A stretch of DNA of 21,302 nt from Micromonosporaceae bacterium (GTDB lineage Bacteria; Actinomycetota; Actinomycetes; Mycobacteriales; Micromonosporaceae), in assembly GCA_019690055.1 (NCBI GenBank), contig JADGGF010000015.1:1-21302 (forward strand), given 5' to 3'. This document shows, piece by piece, positions 6,498 through 12,729 of the stretch. The notes beneath the pieces were generated by a model. That model did no database searches, had not been told where the DNA came from, and saw only the letters and a program-made list of their open reading frames with translations. Each line of letters starts with the position of its first letter. Position 1 is the stretch's first letter. The translations under genes and the position numbers were made by a program.

Positions 6498-6510
6498 TAT
6501 CGTTGAGGCA
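6498..6510 (+). promoter_or_regulatory. -10 element of a leaderless GntR operon mRNA
   Basis: TATCGT at 6498-6503 fits TANNNT, with TTGTTC (6474-6479) as a possible -35 at 18-bp spacing. Six bases separate the -10 from the ATG at 6510, so the transcript should start at the start codon. Confidence 0.5.
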
Positions 6511-6866
6511 TGCTGCTCCGCCTCGACCCGTCGGCCGAGGAGCCGCTGTTCGCGCAACTGGTCGCGCAGCTGCGGCTCGCGATCGCCGCGGGCCAGCTGC
6601 GCGGCGGGGAGCGGCTGCCCGCGGCCCGGGATCTGGCGGAGTCACTCGATGTCAACAGCCACACGGTCCTGCGGGCCTACCAGGAGTTGCGCGACGACGG
6701 GCTGATCGAGCTGCGTCGGGGGCGGGGTGCCGTTGTCGCTAGCGGAGCGGGGCGTGACCACCGCGCTCTGCTCAAGGCAATCGATGTCGTGGTCCGCGAG
6801 GCCCGTGCCCTGGGCCTGTCGCCGCAGGCGACCGCGGCCCTGTTGAAGGAGGCATTCCGGACATGA
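6510..6866 (+). CDS. GntR-family (YtrA subfamily) transcriptional regulator
   Basis: The 118-residue protein is a short GntR of the YtrA type. The winged helix-turn-helix covers residues 10-80 (PLFAQLVAQLRLAIAAGQLR, GERLPAARDLAESLDVNSHT, VLRAYQELRDDGLIELRRGRG), and only a 35-residue helical tail serves for dimerisation, with no effector domain. YtrA-type regulators usually repress their own operon, which encodes membrane or ABC proteins and responds to cell-envelope stress. This fits here: the stop overlaps the start of a DUF1648 membrane protein (ATGA), and a perfect inverted repeat overlaps the promoter. The start at 6510 gives a family-typical N-terminus and appears leaderless. Confidence 0.92.
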   Translation: MLLRLDPSAEEPLFAQLVAQLRLAIAAGQLRGGERLPAARDLAESLDVNSHTVLRAYQELRDDGLIELRRGRGAVVASGAGRDHRALLKAIDVVVREARALGLSPQATAALLKEAFRT

Positions 6867-7861
6867 ACGCGACCCTGACCGTCGACCAGCGTATGCGTCG
6901 GCGCCGGCACGTCACCGGCGCGGTCACGACCGTCGGTGGGCTGCTCGTGCTCCTGATCGCCGCCGGCATCACCTGGTCCTGGCGCGCCCAGCTGCCGGAC
7001 CCGGTCGCGTCCCACTGGGGCGCCGACGGCCAGCCGGACGGATTCTCATCGCTGGGCGGGATACTCGCCGTGCTGCTCGGCCTGGGCGGAGGCCTGGTGC
7101 TGCTCTTCGGCGCGGCGACCTGGGTCCTCGGCCAGACGTCGGTGACCCGCCGGATCGGCGCGGCCGCCACGGCCTGGGTGAGCCTGTTCATGGCCGTCGT
7201 CGTGGTGGGCTCGCTCTTCGTCCAACGTGGACTCTCCGATGCCCGCGAGGCCGGCTCCGTCAACACGGTCCTGCTCGTCGGCCTCCTCGTTCCGATCGTG
7301 CCGGCCGTCATTGCGGCGATCGTGGTTCCGGGCGACCTGCGGCAGCCCACCACCGATCCGGTCCCGGCCGACGCGCCCCGGGTGAAACTCGTCGATGGGG
7401 AGCGCGCTGTGTGGATCCGGCGGGCCAGCACTCCGGTGGGGTTCTACCTGGCCGCGCCGGTCATCCTGGTCGGGGTCGCGTTGTTCGTGTGGGCCCGGGC
7501 CTGGCCCATGCTCGTCGTCGATGCCCTCGTGATCGCGGTGCTGGTGATCCTGACGACGTTCGTGGTCCGGGTCGACCGGGCCGGCCTGACCGTACGGTCG
7601 GCGGGCGGCTGGCCGCGCTACCGGGTCCCGCTTGACGAGGTGGTCCGGGCCGGCGTCACCCAGGTCTCGCCGGTCAAGGACTTCGGTGGCTGGGGCTGGC
7701 GGGTGGGCCGCGACGGCCGGGTCGGGGTCGTGCTCCGCAAGGGCGAGGCGCTGCTGGTCGAACGCACCGGCGGACGGTCCATTGTGGTCACCGTGGACGA
7801 GCCGGCCAAGGGCGCCGGACTCCTCAACACGCTCGCCGACCGAGCCCGTACGGGCGGGTGA
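6863..7861 (+). CDS. DUF1648-domain integral membrane protein
   Basis: The 332-residue protein begins with a basic segment, then a membrane helix (about 19-38) and the DUF1648 signature LPDPVASHWGADGQPDGFSS (44-63). Further helices follow at about 64-90, 101-121 and 134-156, and after a soluble loop at about 190-210 and 212-235. The C-terminal ~95 residues are soluble and beta-rich, resembling a PH-like domain. DUF1648 is found in SdpI-type immunity/signalling proteins and in membrane partners of YtrA-type GntR regulators. The biochemical role is unknown. It starts within the stop codon of the GntR gene, so the two are translationally coupled, and the regulator probably controls the amount of this protein. 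Confidence 0.85.
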   Translation: MNATLTVDQRMRRRRHVTGAVTTVGGLLVLLIAAGITWSWRAQLPDPVASHWGADGQPDGFSSLGGILAVLLGLGGGLVLLFGAATWVLGQTSVTRRIGAAATAWVSLFMAVVVVGSLFVQRGLSDAREAGSVNTVLLVGLLVPIVPAVIAAIVVPGDLRQPTTDPVPADAPRVKLVDGERAVWIRRASTPVGFYLAAPVILVGVALFVWARAWPMLVVDALVIAVLVILTTFVVRVDRAGLTVRSAGGWPRYRVPLDEVVRAGVTQVSPVKDFGGWGWRVGRDGRVGVVLRKGEALLVERTGGRSIVVTVDEPAKGAGLLNTLADRARTGG

Positions 7862-7896
7862 GCGGGTCGGAGCCATGTCCGCTCGCTCGGGTTCGC

Positions 7897-8673
7897 CTAC
7901 TCGCTCGTGCCTGCCCTAGGCGCTTGGGTCCACTCGCTCGTGCCCTCGAGCACGGCACGGCCGCGGGCCGCCAGCTCGCGGGCCTCGTACCACAGTCGGT
8001 CGTAGCGTTCGGGCCGGCGTACGGCCAGCGCGCCGAAGGCCTGACTCGCATCGGTCGCGCACTCCACCGCCTCCGCGTACTCCTGGCGCTGCATCAGCGC
8101 CTCAGCGGCGCGCTGGGCGATCCGGCCGAAGAGATCGAGGTCGTCCTCGCCGAGCGGACGCAGACGGCGGTAGATCGCCACCGCCTCCATCAGGAGTGTC
8201 GCCGCTACGGGGTCCGATCCGGGGTGGGCCAAGGCGTGCCGGGCGATCTGCCGGGCGAGGTCGAGGTCCCGCTCGGCGCCCGGATTCTCGGCGGCGCGCG
8301 CCCGGGCCTTCGCCACCCGGTCCGCCTCAGGCACGGCGGCGTCGCGAGCGGTGAGCTCGAGCAGGCTCAGTCGGCTCTCGGCGTCGCGCACCCGGTCGGC
8401 CACGTGGACCGGGTCGACGCCGAGCAATGCCCGGTACAGATCCCGGCTGGTCCGAGCCGCCTCGATCGCGTCGGACAGCAGGTTGAGATTGTTCAGTATT
8501 TCAGCGTGGAAGTACTGCAGCTCGGCCAACGACTTCACGTGCGTCAGCTCGTCCGGCTCGGACTCCCGCCGCTTCTCGGCCCGTGCGATGGCTAGTTCGC
8601 AGTGGACCCTCGCCTCGTCCCACTCCCCGCGACGGGCGTGCCGGTCGGCTTCGCGTGCCGCCTCGTCGTGCAC
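7897..8673 (-). CDS. TPR-like helical-repeat hypothetical protein
   Basis: The 258-residue protein is almost entirely amphipathic alpha-helix, rich in Ala, Arg and Glu. Pairs of helices resemble tetratricopeptide repeats, for example AREADRHARRGEWDEARVHC (6-25) and the stretch after LLMEAVAIYRRLRPLGED that runs into RIAQRAAEALMQRQEYAEAV. No signal peptide, membrane segment or catalytic motif is visible. TPR-like proteins usually act as protein-interaction scaffolds; no partner is indicated by the neighbours. The GTG at 8673 is the first reasonable start. The last codons contain a 33-bp duplication (GTSE repeated around WTQAPRA). It lies 247 bases downstream of purE on the same strand and converges with the DUF1648 gene. 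Confidence 0.7.
   Translation of the reverse strand: MHDEAAREADRHARRGEWDEARVHCELAIARAEKRRESEPDELTHVKSLAELQYFHAEILNNLNLLSDAIEAARTSRDLYRALLGVDPVHVADRVRDAESRLSLLELTARDAAVPEADRVAKARARAAENPGAERDLDLARQIARHALAHPGSDPVAATLLMEAVAIYRRLRPLGEDDLDLFGRIAQRAAEALMQRQEYAEAVECATDASQAFGALAVRRPERYDRLWYEARELAARGRAVLEGTSEWTQAPRAGTSE
7899..7944. repeat. 33-bp-period direct repeat at a gene's 3' end
   Basis: ACTCGCTCGTGCC occurs at 7899-7911 and again at 7932-7944. On the minus strand this is GGCACGAGCGAGT used twice, once before TGG and once at the TAG stop, so the gene's last 11 codons look like a duplication of its former end. Confidence 0.6.
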
Positions 8674-8829
8674 GCCCGAAGGATTCCCACGATCCGTCTC
8701 AGGAAACGCACGCTTGTGTGACGACCTCGTAACAGTGCGTTGTCGATCTTCGGGGAAGGCGATGTCACAGCTTCCACGATCATCAACATCCGGCGAGCCG
8801 GCTGACCGCGGTCGGTCGGTGCGGACCCG

Positions 8830-8902
8830 GTGAGCGGGACCCAGAGTGGGCCCGGTGAGCGGACGCGGAGTGGGCCGGGTGAGCGGACGCGGAGTGGGGC
8901 CG
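8830..8902. repeat. 24/25-bp tandem repeat downstream of purE
   Basis: There are three units: 8830-8854 (25 bp), 8855-8878 and 8879-8902 (24 bp). Each starts GTGAGCGG and contains GAGTGGG; the second and third are nearly identical. A fourth GTGAGG start follows. The array fills the space just after the purE stop, within the 247-base gap 8674-8920. In the rest of that gap I see no ORF or convincing promoter. Confidence 0.75.
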
Positions 8903-8920
8903 GTGAGGCCCGGTGGCGGG

Positions 8921-9436
8921 TCAGGACTCGGCGTCGGCCTGGCGGATCTGGGCGGCGAGGGCGGCGTCCTTCGCCGCCACCGCGTCGCGCAGGTGCTGCT
9001 GGAAGCTGAGCAGACGCTGGGCCAGGTCCGCGTCGCCGGTGGCCAGGATCCGTACGGCCAGTAGCCCGGCGTTGCGGGCGCCCGCCACGGAGACCGTGGC
9101 GACCGGGATGCCGGCCGGCATCTGCACGATCGACAGCAACGAGTCCAAGCCGTCGAGATGTTTCAACGGCACGGGGACACCGATGACCGGCAGGGTGGTG
9201 ACGCTCGCGACCATGCCCGGCAGGTGAGCGGCGCCGCCTGCCCCGGCGATGATGACCCGGAGCCCGCGATCACGGGCCTGCTGACCGTACGCCAACATCT
9301 CCGCGGGGGTGCGGTGGGCGGAGACGACGCGCACCTCGTGCGGGACGCCGAACTCGTCCAAGGCCTCCGACGCGGCTCGCATCGTCGGCCAGTCGGAGTC
9401 GCTGCCCATGATGACGCCGACCACCGGCTTACTCAT
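8921..9436 (-). CDS. purE: N5-carboxyaminoimidazole ribonucleotide mutase PurE
   Basis: PurE converts N5-CAIR to CAIR in de novo purine synthesis and works directly after PurK. The 171-residue protein has all class I PurE motifs: VGVIMGSDSDWPTM (6-19), VVSAHRTP (37-44, with the catalytic His41), IAGAGGAAHLPGM (64-76) and a conserved QMPAGIPVATVSV followed by NAGLLAVRIL. The length is normal. The ATG at 9436 begins MSKPVVGVIMGSDSD as expected. It follows purK on the same strand with a 90-base gap that contains a long hairpin, so the two are probably one operon with some intercistronic control. Confidence 0.96.
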   Translation of the reverse strand: MSKPVVGVIMGSDSDWPTMRAASEALDEFGVPHEVRVVSAHRTPAEMLAYGQQARDRGLRVIIAGAGGAAHLPGMVASVTTLPVIGVPVPLKHLDGLDSLLSIVQMPAGIPVATVSVAGARNAGLLAVRILATGDADLAQRLLSFQQHLRDAVAAKDAALAAQIRQADAES

Positions 9437-9480
9437 CCGCCACCATCCGCACGCATTGTTCCTGTCAGATCTGTTCTTTC

Positions 9481-9527
9481 AGATCGTGGAGCCCTGGGCC
9501 CCCTACAGAGGGACGGCTCCACGATCT
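9481..9527 (-). promoter_or_regulatory. Long intercistronic hairpin between purK and purE
   Basis: AGATCGTGGAGCC (9481-9493) and GGCTCCACGATCT (9515-9527) form a perfect 13-bp stem closing a 21-base loop that can itself pair CCCT with AGGG. On the minus-strand transcript the hairpin begins at the last base of the purK stop codon and precedes purE by about 45 bases. No U tract follows, so intrinsic termination is not clear; attenuation, mRNA processing or 3'-end protection of purK mRNA are alternatives. Confidence 0.55.
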
Positions 9528-10699
9528 CAAGTCTCACCGCCGTCGTGGGCCTCGTCGGCTCCGTCGGCGAGCCAGCGGGCGGCCCGCCGGGCCCGGGTCC
9601 GGACGTCGTCCATGTCGTCACCGAGTACGGTCACGTGGCCCAGCTTGCGTCCGGGCCGGAACTGCTTGCCGTAGAGGTGGACCCGCGCGCCCGGGTCGGC
9701 CGCGAAGAGGTGGTGCAGGCGCTCGTCGATGCCCATGCCGTCGGAGCGTCCACCAAGGACATTCGCCATCGCGACCGCGGGCGCGGTGAGACCGGTGTCG
9801 CCGAGCGGGTAGTCGAGCACCGCCCGCAGGTGCTGCTCGAACTGGGAGGTCCGCGCGCCCTCGATGGTCCAGTGCCCCGAGTTGTGGGGTCGCATGGCGA
9901 GCTCGTTCACGAGAATCGAGCCATCGTTGCGTTCAAACAGTTCCACAGCCAGCAGGCCGACGACGTCCAGCTCGGTGGCGATCCGGATCGCCAGCTCCTG
10001 CGCCGCCACGGCCGCGTCCTCGTCCAGCCCGGGGGCTGGGGCGAGCACCTCGACACAGATCCCGTCCTGCTGCACGGTCTGGACCACCGGGTAGGCCGCG
10101 GCCTGACCCCAGGGCGAGCGGGCCACGATCGCGGCCAGCTCCCGCCGCAGCGGCACCCGCTCCTCGAGGATCAGCGCGACGCCGCGGTCGAGCAGGGGCG
10201 CGGCGTCGGCTGCGGAGTCGACCGACCACACCCCACGCCCGTCGTAGCCACCGGTGATCGCCTTCGCCACCGCCGGTCCGTGCGCACCGAGAAACTCATC
10301 GATCTCGCTGATGGTGGCGACGCGCCGCCACACCGGCACCGGCAGCCCCAGCTCGGCCAGCCGCGCCCGCATCACCTGCTTGTCCTGGGCGTGGCGCAGC
10401 GCGTCCGCCCCGGGGTACACCGTCACGCCATGGTCGACGAGCGCGCGGATGTGCTCGCCGGGTACGTGCTCGTGGTCGAAGGTGACCACGTCGCAGCCCT
10501 TGGCGAAGCGCAGCAGGGCGTCCAGGTCGGTGTGGTCGCCGATCATGGTGTCCGCGGCGACCAGCGCGGCACCGTCGTCGGGCGAGGCCGCGAGCACGCG
10601 CAGCGACTGCCCGAGCGCGATGGCCGCCTGATGGGTCATGCGGGCGAGCTGACCGCCGCCGACCATGCCGACGACCGGCAATCCGGTACGGGTGTCCAT
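9527..10699 (-). CDS. purK: N5-carboxyaminoimidazole ribonucleotide synthase PurK
   Basis: PurK is an ATP-grasp enzyme that carboxylates AIR to N5-CAIR using ATP and bicarbonate. The 390-residue protein shows the N-terminal GMVGGGQLARM (11-21), the DVVTFDHEHVP segment, the glycine-rich ATP loop AKAITGGYDGRGVW (about 144-157), LAVELFERNDGSILVNELAMRPHNSGHWTIE with metal-binding Glu/Asn, and a C-terminal LGHVTV domain. In most PurK proteins the second segment reads TFExE; here the Glu is replaced by Asp, a conservative change. The ATG at 10699 follows TAGGCT by eight bases with no Shine-Dalgarno, suggesting a leaderless or very short leader. It is followed by purE. Confidence 0.96.
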   Translation of the reverse strand: MDTRTGLPVVGMVGGGQLARMTHQAAIALGQSLRVLAASPDDGAALVAADTMIGDHTDLDALLRFAKGCDVVTFDHEHVPGEHIRALVDHGVTVYPGADALRHAQDKQVMRARLAELGLPVPVWRRVATISEIDEFLGAHGPAVAKAITGGYDGRGVWSVDSAADAAPLLDRGVALILEERVPLRRELAAIVARSPWGQAAAYPVVQTVQQDGICVEVLAPAPGLDEDAAVAAQELAIRIATELDVVGLLAVELFERNDGSILVNELAMRPHNSGHWTIEGARTSQFEQHLRAVLDYPLGDTGLTAPAVAMANVLGGRSDGMGIDERLHHLFAADPGARVHLYGKQFRPGRKLGHVTVLGDDMDDVRTRARRAARWLADGADEAHDGGET

Positions 10700-10713
10700 C
10701 GCCGACCAGCCTA
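10700..10713 (-). promoter_or_regulatory. Candidate -10 element for purK
   Basis: On the minus strand TAGGCT (plus coordinates 10708-10713) fits the TANNNT -10 consensus and lies eight bases before the purK ATG, predicting a transcript that starts at or within two bases of the start codon. No strong -35 is visible. Confidence 0.4.
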
Positions 10714-10817
10714 GCCATCGTCGGGACGATCACCGTGCGTCCCCACACCCACGCCCGCCGCAGTCGCCCGAGCCGCCGGTGCCCTAAATCGTGTCCAGGT
10801 TTGCTCGTGTGTCCCGG

Positions 10818-10831
10818 TATGGTCGCGACCG
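10818..10831 (+). promoter_or_regulatory. Candidate -10 element for the beta-lactamase gene
   Basis: TATGGT at 10818-10823 is followed by seven bases and the GTG at 10831, giving a leaderless geometry. The ATG at 10819 lies inside this hexamer, which argues for the GTG as the start codon in use. Confidence 0.35.
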
Positions 10832-11781
10832 TGCCCGCTCGCCGAGCTTTCTCGCTTGCCCGCCGCGGTGCCGTCCTGGTGGCCGTGGCGCTCGTGCTGG
10901 CGTCGCCCGCCGGCTGCGCCGACGACCCCGCCGCTCCGCCGTCATCAACCCTGGCTCCTACGGCGTCACCCGAACCGACCCCGCCGCCTTTGCCCGACAT
11001 GAGCGACTCGTTCGAGCGGCTGGAGGCGACCTTCGCCGCGCGTCTGGGGGTGTACGCCCTGGACACGGGCACCGGACGCAGCGTCGAGTACCGGGCCGAC
11101 GAACGCTTCGGGTACGCCTCCACGATCAAGGCGCTCGCTGTGGGCGCCGTGCTCGCCGCGACGTCGCCCGAGCAGCTCGACGAGGTCGTCCGCTACGGGG
11201 CCGAGGACCTGGTCATGCACTCGCCGATCACCGAGCAGCACGTGGCGACTGGGATGACGCTGCGGGACGTGGCCGAGGCGGCCGTCCGCTACAGCGACAA
11301 CACCGCCGGCAACCTGCTGTTCGCCCGGCTCGGTGGGCCGGACGGGTTGGCGCAGGCGCTGCGGGCGCTCGGCGACGACGTGACCCAGCCGGTTCGGTGG
11401 GAGCCGGACCTCAACGCGTACACCCCGGGGGACCCGCGCGACACCAGTACGCCGCGGGCGCTGGCCACCTCGCTGGCCGCGTATGCAGTCGGGGATGCGC
11501 TGTCCGAACAGGATCGGGCCGTGCTGGTCGACTGGCTGGTACGCAACACCACCGGGGACACGCTCATCCGGGCCGGTGTCCCCGCCGGGTGGCGGGTCGG
11601 CGACAAGACCGGTACGGCCCGGTACGGGACGCGCAACGACATCGCGGTGGTCTGGCCGCCCGACGGCGCGCCGATCGTGCTGGCCGTCCTGTCGACCCGG
11701 GACCAGGCCGACGCGCCCCCTGACGACGCCCTCATCGCCGAGGCGACCGCAGTCGTGATGACCGCCCTGGGCCTGCGGTGA
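10831..11781 (+). CDS. Class A serine beta-lactamase, exported
   Basis: The 316-residue protein keeps every class A motif: S-T-I-K at 97-100 (the S70xxK nucleophile), S-D-N at 155-157 (SDN130), E-P-D-L-N at 191-195 (the E166xxLN omega-loop base) and K-T-G at 259-261. The enzyme should acylate and hydrolyse beta-lactams outside the membrane. The N-terminus has MPARRAFSLARR, a hydrophobic core and ASPAGC (Cys29). This could be a lipobox, though Pro at -3 is unusual, so cleavage as a plain secreted protein is possible. A Pro/Ser/Thr-rich linker (33-55) follows. The frame stays open back to 10735; ATG 10819 is the alternative start. No regulator gene of the BlaI or AmpR type is adjacent. The 3' end has been tandemly duplicated. 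Confidence 0.9.
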   Translation: MPARRAFSLARRGAVLVAVALVLASPAGCADDPAAPPSSTLAPTASPEPTPPPLPDMSDSFERLEATFAARLGVYALDTGTGRSVEYRADERFGYASTIKALAVGAVLAATSPEQLDEVVRYGAEDLVMHSPITEQHVATGMTLRDVAEAAVRYSDNTAGNLLFARLGGPDGLAQALRALGDDVTQPVRWEPDLNAYTPGDPRDTSTPRALATSLAAYAVGDALSEQDRAVLVDWLVRNTTGDTLIRAGVPAGWRVGDKTGTARYGTRNDIAVVWPPDGAPIVLAVLSTRDQADAPPDDALIAEATAVVMTALGLR

Positions 11782-11842
11782 CGCCAGTGGGCCTGCGGTG
11801 ACAGCCACTGGGCCTGCGGTGACCGGGCAGGGTCTGCGGTGG
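11768..11842. repeat. About 20-bp tandem repeat spanning the beta-lactamase stop codon
   Basis: TGGGCCTGCGGTGAC, the last codons and stop of the beta-lactamase (LGLR-stop), recurs at 11768, 11788 and 11809, with a diverged fourth copy near 11830. Units are 20-21 bp. The first copy is the coding one; the rest are non-coding copies of the gene's own end. It lies in the gap before the converging oxidoreductase gene. Confidence 0.8.
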
Positions 11843-11879
11843 TCGGCGACCCGGTAGCCCGTCGACCGGAGTCGGCCGG

Positions 11880-12665
11880 TCAGAGGGTGGCGGGTGCCCG
11901 GTCGCTGCGCCCGGCGAGATCGCGCAACCAGTCCCGGGCCGCGCGGCTCACCCGGGCCGGCACCCCGAGCTCGTCCAGGAGAGCCGCCGCAGCCGCCATC
12001 TCATGCTCCCGCCGGACCGCGTGCCGATGGGAGCCGGTCACCAGCCGGTCCATCGTGGACTCATCGGCCCGGGTGAGCTCTCCGACGATCTCGTTCCACA
12101 ACGACTGTTCGAGCCCGGCCGCCCGCGCCGCCTCGAGCGCCTCCACCACCGCCGCCGCCAGGCCCTTGTAGAAGACGCTGCGCAGCAGCTTGCGGGTCGC
12201 GGCCGAACCCAGGGGTCCGTCGACCACCGTCACCGACGCGCCGAACGGGGTGATCAACGCCGCGAAGTCGGGTGCGGCCGGGCCGCTGGCGAGCATCGGA
12301 GTGCCCAGGCCCCGCGGCGGTACCGGCGCCATCAGCGCCACATCGACGACGCGGACGCGGTCGCCCGCCGCCTGGGCCACCTCGCGCTTCCGTCCCGGCG
12401 ATGCGGTGTTCAGATCGGCCCATATCGTGCCGGGGGCGCAGGCCGGCAGCCCGTCGGCGAGCGCGTCGAGGGCGTCCGCGGCGCTGTTGACGCTCAGCAC
12501 CACGTCGGCGCCCTGGCACGCCTGGCGCCCGCTGTCGGCGTTCAGCACACCGTCCGGGGCGGGCACCCGGGGGTCGTAGCCGCGGACCACGGCGCCGGCC
12601 CGGACCAGATCGGTGGCGATCAACGACCCGGCCTCACCGAGCCCGAGCACGGCGATCACAGTCAT
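11880..12665 (-). CDS. 6-phosphogluconate dehydrogenase-like NAD(P) oxidoreductase (DUF1932 type)
   Basis: The 261-residue protein belongs to the 3-hydroxyisobutyrate/6-phosphogluconate dehydrogenase superfamily. The Rossmann fold is clear: VIAVLGLGEAGSLIATDLV with GLGEAG at 8-13, and Asp31 after the second strand (GYDP) suggests preference for NAD. WADLNTASPGRK (82-93) and VDVALMAPVPPRGLGTPMLA (107-126) are the substrate loops, and Lys159 in SAATRKLLRSVFYKG is the likely catalytic lysine. The helical C-terminus resembles DUF1932. The substrate is unknown; the context suggests a hydroxy- or oxo-acid of the adjacent aromatic pathway. The ATG at 12665 has GGAGGGG five to six bases upstream. It follows the GntR gene by 64 bases on the same strand. 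Confidence 0.82.
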   Translation of the reverse strand: MTVIAVLGLGEAGSLIATDLVRAGAVVRGYDPRVPAPDGVLNADSGRQACQGADVVLSVNSAADALDALADGLPACAPGTIWADLNTASPGRKREVAQAAGDRVRVVDVALMAPVPPRGLGTPMLASGPAAPDFAALITPFGASVTVVDGPLGSAATRKLLRSVFYKGLAAAVVEALEAARAAGLEQSLWNEIVGELTRADESTMDRLVTGSHRHAVRREHEMAAAAALLDELGVPARVSRAARDWLRDLAGRSDRAPATL

Positions 12666-12729
12666 GTCAGCCCCTCCGGGACGCTTGCGGGTGGTGCCGT
12701 CGCATCCACCCGGACGTGTGTCGTCGCCG

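Noticed and set aside
7862..7896. Terminator between the DUF1648 and TPR-like genes
   Set aside because: I could not find a convincing stem-loop in the 35-base gap; only direct repeats are present.
9158..10714. 518-codon plus-strand open frame across purE/purK
   Set aside because: It is antisense to two unmistakable purine genes and has no family resemblance.
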